Shown: positions 14,558 through 21,531 of the stretch, in pieces | How the letters are laid out: each line of letters opens with the position of its first letter | How positions within the stretch are numbered: the stretch's first letter is position 1 | Source: Actinomycetospora lemnae | Lineage (GTDB): Bacteria; Actinomycetota; Actinomycetes; Mycobacteriales; Pseudonocardiaceae | Assembly: GCF_028737315.1 (NCBI RefSeq) | Contig: NZ_JAQZAO010000002.1 | Location: 62,001-126,000 of the forward strand | DNA: 64,000 nucleotides | Reading direction: 5' to 3' | Program-made: the position numbers and the translations under genes | The notes under the pieces: generated by a model | What the model saw: the letters and a program-made list of their open reading frames with translations, nothing else | What the model was told of the DNA's origin: nothing | Database searches by the model: none

Positions 14558-16585
14558 ATGACCAGCCCGGTGTCCCAGGACGCGCTGCTCGCCCGCCTCG
14601 ACGACGACCTCGCCGGCGTCGCCCGCGAGGTCGACCGCATCCGCACCGCCCTGCGAGGTGCGCGCTCGGCGTCGGGGTCCCCGGTGCCGGGCCCTGTCCC
14701 GCCGCTGACCCCGCCGCTGACCCCGCCGCCGTCCTGGCCGGTCCCGGTGCCGGATCCGATCCCGGGCCACGTGCCGGGTCCGGTCCCGGGCCACGTGCCG
14801 GGTCCGGTGCCGGGTCCGGGCCCCCAGCAGCCGCCCGCCGGCCCCTGGGTGCCGCCCGGTGCCTGGGGGCCGCCGGCGCCGCCCGGCCCGCCGCGTCCGC
14901 CGCGCGTGCCCCGCCCGCCGCGCGCACCCCGCATCGCCTGGACCCCGGCCCGCCTCATCGCCGTCGCCGGCGCCGCGACCACCGTCCTCGGCGTCGTGCT
15001 GCTGCTCGTCCTCGCCGCCGACCGGGGCTGGTTCGGCCCCGGCGCGCGGGTGGCCGGGGGCGCGCTGCTCGGCCTCGCGCTCGCCGGCGCGGGGATCGTG
15101 GTGCGGCGCCGCACCGGCACCGGTGGCGACGCCCCGGCCGGCGCCGTCGCCCTCGTCGCGACGGGCGTGGCGACCCTCTTCCTCGCCGACGTCGCCGCCG
15201 TCGCGCTCTACGCCCTGCTCCCCCTCGCGCTCGCCGCCCCGCTCGCCCTGGTCGTGACCGCCGGCGGCCTCGCGCTCGCCGACCGCTGGCGGCACCGCGG
15301 CCTCGCGCTCGGCGTGCTCGTCGCCGCCGCGCTCGCGGCCCCGCTGGTCGTGGGCGCGCCGACCCCCACCCTCGTCGCGCTGCTGCTCGCCGCCCAGGTC
15401 GCCGCGGTGGCCGTCGCCCGCCGCCGCGCCTGGCCCGTCGTGGCCGCCGTCGCCGCGCTCGCGACCACGCTGGCCGCGCTCGGTGCCGCGGTCCGTTTCC
15501 TCGCGGGCGGGACGTTCGCCGACCTGCCGACCACCCTCGCCGTGCTCGCGGTCCTCGTCGCGGGCGGGGTGTCCGCCGTGCTCGTCGGCGCGCCCGGCCG
15601 GGCGATCGCCGCGGCGCTGCTCGGGGCGCCGGTGCTCCCGGTCCTGCTCGTCGCCCCGGGGCTGGCCCGCGTGCCCGGGGCCCTGGTCGCCGGCGGCGTC
15701 GCGGTCGCCCTGCTGCTGGCCGTCGTCGCCCTGGACCGCACGGCCGCCCCCGTCGGGCACCGCGCGCTCGCGCTGGTCGCCGGCACCGCCGGCACGGCCG
15801 CGCTGCTCGTCGCCACCCTCATCGCGATCGGCTCGGGCCCGGCCGCCGTGCCGCTGCTCGCCGAGGCCGCCGTGCTCGCGGTCGCCGCGGCCGCCACCCG
15901 ACGCCCGGGGCCGCTGGTCGCCGCCGCCGCGCTCGCCCTCGTCGGCGGGGCCGCCGCGCTGGCCGTCGACGCGCCGGCGGACCTCCTCGCCGACTTCCCC
16001 ACCCGCCCCTTCGTCCTCACCGCCCCGGGCGGCGCCGCGACGACGGGCGTGGTCGGCGAGCTCGCCGGGGCGCTCGCCACGTCGGTGCTCCTGGTCGCCG
16101 TCGCGGCCGCCGGCATCGTCGCGCTGGCCCGGCTCGGGGCGCTGGCCGACCGCGGCCGGGCCGCAGCGGCCGTCGCGGGCCTCGGCGCGGTCGGGCTCTA
16201 CGGCGCGACGGGCACGGTCGTGGCGGGCGCGCTGCTGGTGTCGCCGACACGCGGCGCGTTCCTCACCGGGCACGTGCTGGTCACCGTGTCGTGGACCGCG
16301 CTCGCCCTGGTGCTGCTGGTCCGCGGCCTGCAGTCGGCGCTGCCGCGCATCCTCGGCGGGGTGCTGGTCGTGGCCGCGGTGGTCAAGCTGCTGACCTTCG
16401 ACCTCACCGCGCTCGACGGCCTCGCCCGCGTCGCGGCGTTTCTCGGCGCCGGGCTGGTCCTGCTGGCGGCCGGCGCCGGCTACGCCCGGGCCGTCGCGGG
16501 CACGGGTACCGACGAGGACACGAGCTCCGCCAGCTCGCCGACCGTCGGACCCTCCGCGACGGACGGCCGCCACCCGGAGGCGTAG
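14558..16585 (+). CDS. DUF2339-type polytopic membrane protein
   Basis: A 675-residue protein. It starts with a short coiled coil (ALLARLDDDLAGVAREVDRI), continues with a Pro/Gly-rich linker (residues about 45-125, with repeated PGHVPGPV units), and then has roughly 18-20 hydrophobic segments to the C-terminus. This layout is typical of DUF2339 proteins, whose role is unknown but probably in the envelope. The ATG at 14558 is the first start and gives the coiled coil. The last 106 bases overlap, in antisense, the 3' end of the convergent FAD enzyme gene. The C-terminal 35 residues (TDEDTSSASSPTVGPSATD) are therefore of uncertain conservation. Confidence 0.75.
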   Translation: MTSPVSQDALLARLDDDLAGVAREVDRIRTALRGARSASGSPVPGPVPPLTPPLTPPPSWPVPVPDPIPGHVPGPVPGHVPGPVPGPGPQQPPAGPWVPPGAWGPPAPPGPPRPPRVPRPPRAPRIAWTPARLIAVAGAATTVLGVVLLLVLAADRGWFGPGARVAGGALLGLALAGAGIVVRRRTGTGGDAPAGAVALVATGVATLFLADVAAVALYALLPLALAAPLALVVTAGGLALADRWRHRGLALGVLVAAALAAPLVVGAPTPTLVALLLAAQVAAVAVARRRAWPVVAAVAALATTLAALGAAVRFLAGGTFADLPTTLAVLAVLVAGGVSAVLVGAPGRAIAAALLGAPVLPVLLVAPGLARVPGALVAGGVAVALLLAVVALDRTAAPVGHRALALVAGTAGTAALLVATLIAIGSGPAAVPLLAEAAVLAVAAAATRRPGPLVAAAALALVGGAAALAVDAPADLLADFPTRPFVLTAPGGAATTGVVGELAGALATSVLLVAVAAAGIVALARLGALADRGRAAAAVAGLGAVGLYGATGTVVAGALLVSPTRGAFLTGHVLVTVSWTALALVLLVRGLQSALPRILGGVLVVAAVVKLLTFDLTALDGLARVAAFLGAGLVLLAAGAGYARAVAGTGTDEDTSSASSPTVGPSATDGRHPEA

Positions 16586-17844
16586 ATCTCCCGGACCCGC
16601 GGGTGCACCGCGGCGAGCGAGCCCGGCGGGGCCGTCATCCCGAGGTACGGGCCGACGACGCGCATCAGGGTCGGGTCGACCTCGGTCGCCGACACCACGA
16701 GGTCCGAGGTCGGGGGCCGGGTCGGGTCGACGTCCTCGCCCGCCCACCGAGCGGCCTGGGCGGCGTCGGTGGCGAGGTGGTCGAGGAACCACGGCCGCAG
16801 GTGCTCGTCGCACCACGCGTCGAGGGCGAGCACGGTGGCGACGTGGTCGGCGCCGTGCTCGTCGACCAGGGCGAGGAAGCGCTCGACCTGCATCAACGAC
16901 GTCGCCACCCCGCGGCCCGCGATGGGGTTCGTGGTGCACACCGCGTCGCCGAGGAACACCGTCCCCGGCAGCGGCACCCGGCCGGCGTCGTCGAGCTGAC
17001 CGCGGTAGGTGTTGTGCAGGCGCCCGCCCGGCAGCACCGGCGTGATCGGGTGCGCCCGCGCCGGGTCGGTCCACGCGGCGAGCAGCGGGATCGCGCGGGC
17101 CGCGGCGTCGAACGCGGCCTCGTGGCGCAGCCCGACCAGCCGCCGGTCGGCGACGGACCGGGCGATCAGCGTCGAGAAGACGCCGGCGTCGTGCCGGAAG
17201 ACGACCACGGTGTAGCCGTCGTGCAGCGCCACCGCGCCGAGCACCGAGTTCTGCGGCCCCGGCTCGGCCCCGGGCCGCAGGCGGTACTGCCGCGAGACGT
17301 AGGCCGAGGCACAGGCGGAGGACTCCTCGGGCGCCCGCAGCCCCTCGCCCACCCGGCCCGACCGTCCGGCCGCGACCAGCACCAGGTCGGCGTCGAGACG
17401 GCCGTCCCCGATCCGCACGCCGGTGGCGCGCCCCCGCTCGGCGAGGAGACCGCGCACCCGGGCCGGCACCCGCGTCACGCCGGGCTCGCGGTCGGCGACC
17501 CGGCGCAGCTCGCGCTCGACCACCATCCGCCGGCAGCGCAGCCCCGTCCCGGGTGCCAGCTCGCCGTCGTTCGGGGGCGCGGCGGTCGGGTCCACGGTCA
17601 TCGGCTCGGCGCCGCGGGCGAGCAGCGCGCCGATCACCTCGGGCACCTCGGCGCGCACCACGTCGAGGGCCTGCGCCCGGAACGCGTGCGGGTGGTGGAA
17701 CTGCATCACCCCGCGCCGCACCCACCGCTCGTCGGTGACCGGGCCGGGGTCGTCGTCGACCAGCGTCACGCGGTGGCCGCGGCGGGCCAGCGCGACGGCG
17801 GCGACGAGCCCGGTGGGTCCTGCGCCGACGACGACGGTGTCCAT
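16480..17844 (-). CDS. FAD-dependent oxidoreductase (geranylgeranyl-reductase/monooxygenase-like)
   Basis: A 454-residue flavoprotein with an N-terminal Rossmann FAD site (VVVGAGPTGLVAAVALARRG), a DG-type motif region near RCRRMVVERELRRVA, and the second FAD motif VFLGDAVCTTNPIAGRGVA. The latter resembles the GD motif of group A flavin monooxygenases, geranylgeranyl reductases and halogenases, so it may hydroxylate, epoxidise or reduce a lipid or aromatic substrate. The substrate cannot be told. The start ATG at 17844 is the first Met before the nucleotide-binding strand. The 3' end overlaps the convergent DUF2339 gene by 106 bp. Confidence 0.75.
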   Translation of the reverse strand: MDTVVVGAGPTGLVAAVALARRGHRVTLVDDDPGPVTDERWVRRGVMQFHHPHAFRAQALDVVRAEVPEVIGALLARGAEPMTVDPTAAPPNDGELAPGTGLRCRRMVVERELRRVADREPGVTRVPARVRGLLAERGRATGVRIGDGRLDADLVLVAAGRSGRVGEGLRAPEESSACASAYVSRQYRLRPGAEPGPQNSVLGAVALHDGYTVVVFRHDAGVFSTLIARSVADRRLVGLRHEAAFDAAARAIPLLAAWTDPARAHPITPVLPGGRLHNTYRGQLDDAGRVPLPGTVFLGDAVCTTNPIAGRGVATSLMQVERFLALVDEHGADHVATVLALDAWCDEHLRPWFLDHLATDAAQAARWAGEDVDPTRPPTSDLVVSATEVDPTLMRVVGPYLGMTAPPGSLAAVHPRVREIYASGWRPSVAEGPTVGELAELVSSSVPVPATARA

Positions 17845-17961
17845 GGCGGCTCCCGGGGTGCGCTGCCCGGACCAGGGCACTCCCGCCGAGGGCGGGCCGT
17901 CAAGCACGGTGACCCTCGGCGCCCGGCCGGACGCGCAGGGCACGTGGGAAGCTCTCCGACC

Positions 17962-18978
17962 ATGGACGCGGAGCGCACCGGAGCCGGACCCTCGCAGCCC
18001 GACGCGCCGGTGATGCTGCTCGACTCGGCCAGCCTCTGGTTCCGCGCCTTCTACGGCGTGCCGGCGACGTTGACCGCCGAGGACGGAACGCCGGTCAACG
18101 CGGCACGCGGGTTCTGCGACATGGTCGCCCGGCTGGTCCGCGAGCGGCGGCCGGGCTCCCTCGTCGCGTGCCTCGACCGCGACTGGCGTCCGGCGTTCCG
18201 CGTGCGGGCGATCCCGTCGTACAAGGCCCACCGCGTCGACCCGACGATGGGCGACCCCTCCTCCCCCGTCGGCGGCGCCCCGGACGCCGAGGCGGCACCG
18301 CCGGAGCTCGGCCCACAGGTCGAGCTCATCCTCGAGGTGCTCGCCGCGGCCGGGATCCCGACCGCGGGCGCCGAGGGCTACGAGGCCGACGACGTCATCG
18401 GCACCCTGTGCGCCACCGAGGCCACCGACGCGATCGAGGTCGTCAGCGGTGACCGCGACCTGCTCCAGCTCGTCCGTGACGAGCCCAGCCCGGTGCGGAT
18501 CGTCTACATCGCCCGGGGGGTCTCGAAGTACGAGCTCTACGGCCCGGATGACGTCGCCGCTCGCTACGGGGTCCCGACGTCCCGCGCCGGGGACGGCTAC
18601 GCGGAGATGGCGATGCTGCGCGGCGACCCCTCCGACGGTCTGCCCGGCGTCGCCGGGATCGGGGAGAAGACCGCGGCGCAGGTGGTGTCGAGGTTCGGGT
18701 CGTGGGACGAGATGATCAACGCGGTGCTCGACCGCTCCGACACCCGCATGTCCTCGGCCGTGCGCGCGAAGATGGCGAAGGCCGGCGACTACCTGGTCAA
18801 GGCGCCGGAGGTCGTGCGGGTCGCGCCGGACGCCCCGATCGACTGGACCGGCGAGCGCCGCCCCCTCCCCCACGCGCCCCTCGACGAGGACAAGCTCACC
18901 GACCTCGCCGAGCGGTGGAACCTCACGGGCTCGGTCGACCGGCTCGTCGCCGCCCTGAAGGGCGAGGACGCGCCCTAG
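17962..18978 (+). CDS. 5'-3' exonuclease (FEN/Pol I N-terminal domain type)
   Basis: A 338-residue standalone homologue of the DNA polymerase I 5' nuclease domain, equivalent in position to Rv2090. Metal-binding acidic residues occur in MLLDSASLWFRAFYG, ACLDRDWRPAFR, AEGYEADDVIGTL and VVSGDRDLLQLV, and the helix-hairpin-helix after the active site is DGLPGVAGIGEKTAAQVV. It would remove flaps or RNA primers. The start is ATG at 17962. It converges on the SDR gene: the palindrome CTAG at 18975-18978 provides the stop of both. Confidence 0.92.
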   Translation: MDAERTGAGPSQPDAPVMLLDSASLWFRAFYGVPATLTAEDGTPVNAARGFCDMVARLVRERRPGSLVACLDRDWRPAFRVRAIPSYKAHRVDPTMGDPSSPVGGAPDAEAAPPELGPQVELILEVLAAAGIPTAGAEGYEADDVIGTLCATEATDAIEVVSGDRDLLQLVRDEPSPVRIVYIARGVSKYELYGPDDVAARYGVPTSRAGDGYAEMAMLRGDPSDGLPGVAGIGEKTAAQVVSRFGSWDEMINAVLDRSDTRMSSAVRAKMAKAGDYLVKAPEVVRVAPDAPIDWTGERRPLPHAPLDEDKLTDLAERWNLTGSVDRLVAALKGEDAP

Positions 18979-20063
18979 GAGACACCGCTGAGCCGCTGCA
19001 GGGTCTCCCAGTACGCCGACCACAGACGGGGGTCGCGGGCGTTCTCCGGCACGGTGGTGATCCCCGGCAGGCCACGGATCTCCCCGACGCCCCGCGGACC
19101 GTAGTAGCCGCCACCGTTCGCCTGCGACGACGTCGCCGCATAGAGGATCGGCAGCGCGCCCTGGGCCGGGTCCTGGAACATCACGGGCAGGTACCGGAAG
19201 CGCCACCCCTCCGCGGTGTCCGGGCCGGGGCCGTCCAGGACGATGTTGGTGCGGGCGACGCCGGGGTGCGCCGCGAGACTGGTGATCCGCCAGCCGAGGG
19301 CCCTGCTGCGGCGGTCGCACTCGAAGGCGAGCAGCAGGTTGCCGAGCTTGGTGTCGTCGTAGGCGCGGCCGTGGTCGTAGGCCCGCTCCTTCTGGAGGTC
19401 GTCGAAGTCGACGGCGCCGCCGTGGCCGCGCTGGCTCGACATCCAGACGATCCGGGGGTCGGTCCCGTTCTGCAGCAGCGGGCGCAGCTGGGCCGACAGG
19501 GCGAAGGGACCGAGGGCGTTGGTCGCGAAGGTCCGCTCGAAGCCGTCGACGCTCACCTCGCGGTGGAGGCGTGCCATGACGCCCGCGTTGTTGACCAACA
19601 GGTCGAGGCGGTCGCCGTAGGCCCGCAGGCGCTCGACGAACGCGGTGATCGAACGGAGGTCCGCCAGGTCCAGCCGCTCGAACCGCACGGTCGCGGTGGG
19701 CGCCGCTGCGCGGATCCGGCGGGCCGCCTCCTCGCCCCGCTCCTGGTTCCTCGAGGCGATCGTGACCTCCGCGCCCGCCAGGGCGAGCCCGAGCGCCTGG
19801 TGGTAGCCCAGCCCGCTGCGACCGTCCTGCGGGTAGCCGTTGCCGCCCGTCACGACCACGCGGCGCCCGGTCTGCGGCGGGATGTCCGCCGCGGTCCAGT
19901 CGGGGGTCTCCGCCCCCGGCGCGGTCGCCCGGCCGGCGGCGACGCCGACCAGCCCGGCCGAGGCCCCGAGGGCGGACATCTGCAGCACCGACCGCCGCGT
20001 GAACACCCGGCGGCCCGTCCTCGTCGGCGGTGCCTCTCCTGCGTCGTCCGTCGATGCGGCCAC
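18975..20063 (-). CDS. Tat-exported short-chain dehydrogenase/reductase
   Basis: A 362-residue SDR with a twin-arginine signal at about residues 17-45 (TRRSVLQMSALGASAGLVG), so it is predicted to be folded in the cytoplasm and exported. The nucleotide site is an extended form (VTGGNGYPQDGRSGLGYH), followed by NNAGVMA, the catalytic Ser in VWMSSQRGHGG and YDDTK (YxxxK). It resembles retinol-dehydrogenase/WW-domain oxidoreductase-type SDRs. An NAD(P)-dependent SDR outside the membrane is odd, since cofactor must be bound before export. The start GTG at 20063 is chosen because it keeps the twin-arginine motif near the N-terminus. The substrate is unknown. Confidence 0.8.
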   Translation of the reverse strand: MAASTDDAGEAPPTRTGRRVFTRRSVLQMSALGASAGLVGVAAGRATAPGAETPDWTAADIPPQTGRRVVVTGGNGYPQDGRSGLGYHQALGLALAGAEVTIASRNQERGEEAARRIRAAAPTATVRFERLDLADLRSITAFVERLRAYGDRLDLLVNNAGVMARLHREVSVDGFERTFATNALGPFALSAQLRPLLQNGTDPRIVWMSSQRGHGGAVDFDDLQKERAYDHGRAYDDTKLGNLLLAFECDRRSRALGWRITSLAAHPGVARTNIVLDGPGPDTAEGWRFRYLPVMFQDPAQGALPILYAATSSQANGGGYYGPRGVGEIRGLPGITTVPENARDPRLWSAYWETLQRLSGVS

Positions 20064-20179
20064 GTGAACCGTCCCCTCTGCGCTCGGGCGTGTGTCGTCG
20101 ACACTCGCCCGGCGCCGCGGCGACGACCACGGCCTGCCGATCCGGGGCTCCGCAGGCCACCCCGCGGGACGAGGGCGCC

Positions 20180-20581
20180 CTACCGTCCCTGGTCGGCGAG
20201 CCAGGCCCGCGCGACGGTCTTCGGTGCGCGCAGCAGCCAGGCCTCCTCGACGAGCTCCCGCAGCTCGTCGACCCCGATCCGCTCGAGGCGCACGAGCACC
20301 GCGGGGTAGCCGTCGAAGTGCGGCGTCGTGAAGTAGACGTCGGGGTCGTCGGCGATCAGCGCGTGCTTGACGCCCTCGTCGGCGACGTGGAGGCCGAGCA
20401 CGTCGCCCTCGGGCAGCGGGACCCCGGCCTCCGCGAGGGCGGCCTCGTCGGCCCGGCGCAGCGGGCGCTCCCAGACGAAGCCCTTCGACGACACCGTCCA
20501 GGCCGCCGAGCCCCACGAGACCTTCTCGCTGGTCCGCGGCAGGGCCAGGGCGAGGCGGCGGACGTCGTCGAGCGTGGCCAT
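20180..20581 (-). CDS. MmcQ/YjbR-family protein
   Basis: A 133-residue protein of the MmcQ/YjbR (CyaY-like fold) family. Typical elements are the N-terminal LDDVRRLALALPRTSEKVSWG, FVWERPLRRAD, and the C-terminal ELRELVEEAWLLRAPKTVAR. The family is thought to bind DNA or other ligands, but the role is unknown. The start ATG at 20581 overlaps the stop of the DUF4333 gene (ATGA), so translation is coupled. Confidence 0.85.
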   Translation of the reverse strand: MATLDDVRRLALALPRTSEKVSWGSAAWTVSSKGFVWERPLRRADEAALAEAGVPLPEGDVLGLHVADEGVKHALIADDPDVYFTTPHFDGYPAVLVRLERIGVDELRELVEEAWLLRAPKTVARAWLADQGR

Positions 20582-21531
20582 CAGCGTGGCTGGCCGACCG
20601 AGTACGTGCCGTTCGCGTCCACGATCGTCACCGGCACCTGGACCGGGCGCCCGTCGACGGTCGCCGAGCACGTGAAGCGCACCCCGGGCCGGACCTCCTG
20701 GTCCTCCGGGCACGAGACGTCGGTGATCTGGCGCCGCCAGTCGTCACTGACCACCCGCGTCACGCCCTGCGCCACCGCGTCCGCGTCGAGGACGTCCACC
20801 CGCGCGAAGCGGGGCCCGACGACGAACGCCAGCAGCCCGACGATCACCACCGCGACCAGCAGCAGCGCCCCGACGACGATGCCCACGGCCTTCCAGGGGA
20901 AGCGCCTGCGCGGCCGCGGCGGATACGGCCCGCCCCAGCCGGGCCCGGGCTGCCCCCAGCCGGGAGGGGCGCCGCCGGGCTGCCCGCCGGGTGGCGCCCA
21001 CACCGTGGTGCCGGGCCCGCCGCCCTGCCCGTAGGCCTGGGTCTGGCCGTAGCTCTGGGTCTGGCCGTAGCCCTGGGTCTGGCCGTAGCCCTGGGTCTGG
21101 CCGTAGCTCTGGGTCTGCCCGTAGCCCTGGGTCTGGCCGTAGCCCTGGGTCTGGCCGTAGCCCTGGGGCTGACCGAAGCTCTGCGTCTGCCCGTACCCGG
21201 CCTGCCCGAAGCCCTGAGTCTGGCCCCAGCCCTGGCCCTGCCCGACGCCCTGGCCCTGGCCGAACCCCGGCTGCCCGGACGCCGGGGCCTGCCCGTACCC
21301 ACCGGGTGCGGCCGGGAAGCTGCCGGTGCCGGGCCGGCCCGCCTGGCCCGCCTGGCCACCCCATGCCGCCGGCTCGGCGGGCTGGTCGTAACGCGTGTGT
21401 TGGGCGGTCGGCCCGCTCGGGCCGGCCTCGGTGCCCGCCTCCGGACCCGCAGGAGCGGGCTCCGACCCGCCGTCCGGTCGCGCCCAGGGCGAGGCGCCCT
21501 CGGTGGTCCCCTCGTCCGGCCGGTCGCTCAC
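20581..21531 (-). CDS. DUF4333 membrane protein with glutamine/tyrosine-rich repeats
   Basis: A 316-residue protein, positional equivalent of Rv2091c. Residues 1-65 are Pro/Gly/Ala-rich; residues about 70-170 are a low-complexity Gly-Gln-Thr-Tyr region built on a YGQTQG hexapeptide (tandem repeat at 21031-21192); residues about 215-240 form one membrane segment ([18 protein letters not shown]). The C-terminal about 75 residues are a DUF4333 domain with two Cys ([18 protein letters not shown]), presumably disulfide-bonded outside the cell. The repeat region resembles cytoplasmic prion-like, phase-separating tails. It follows helY and overlaps the MmcQ gene. Confidence 0.8.
   Translation of the reverse strand: MSDRPDEGTTEGASPWARPDGGSEPAPAGPEAGTEAGPSGPTAQHTRYDQPAEPAAWGGQAGQAGRPGTGSFPAAPGGYGQAPASGQPGFGQGQGVGQGQGWGQTQGFGQAGYGQTQSFGQPQGYGQTQGYGQTQGYGQTQSYGQTQGYGQTQGYGQTQSYGQTQAYGQGGGPGTTVWAPPGGQPGGAPPGWGQPGPGWGGPYPPRPRRRFPWKAVGIVVGALLLVAVVIVGLLAFVVGPRFARVDVLDADAVAQGVTRVVSDDWRRQITDVSCPEDQEVRPGVRFTCSATVDGRPVQVPVTIVDANGTYSVGQPR
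21031..21192. repeat. Tandem 18-bp coding repeat, 9 copies
   Basis: The unit GTAGCCCTGGGTCTGGCC (plus strand) recurs nine times with few changes. It encodes the QTQGYG repeats of the DUF4333 protein on the minus strand. Such a repeat is prone to slippage and can vary in copy number without breaking the frame. Confidence 0.9.

Noticed and set aside
14480-17725. 1081-residue open frame on the minus strand
   Set aside because: It covers the DUF2339 gene in antisense and then the FAD enzyme in another frame; low-complexity Arg/Gly/Asp composition and no family resemblance.
21031-21192. Regular 18-bp repeats as a possible CRISPR or intergenic satellite
   Set aside because: Units are contiguous without spacers, keep the reading frame and encode QTQGYG repeats of a recognisable membrane protein.
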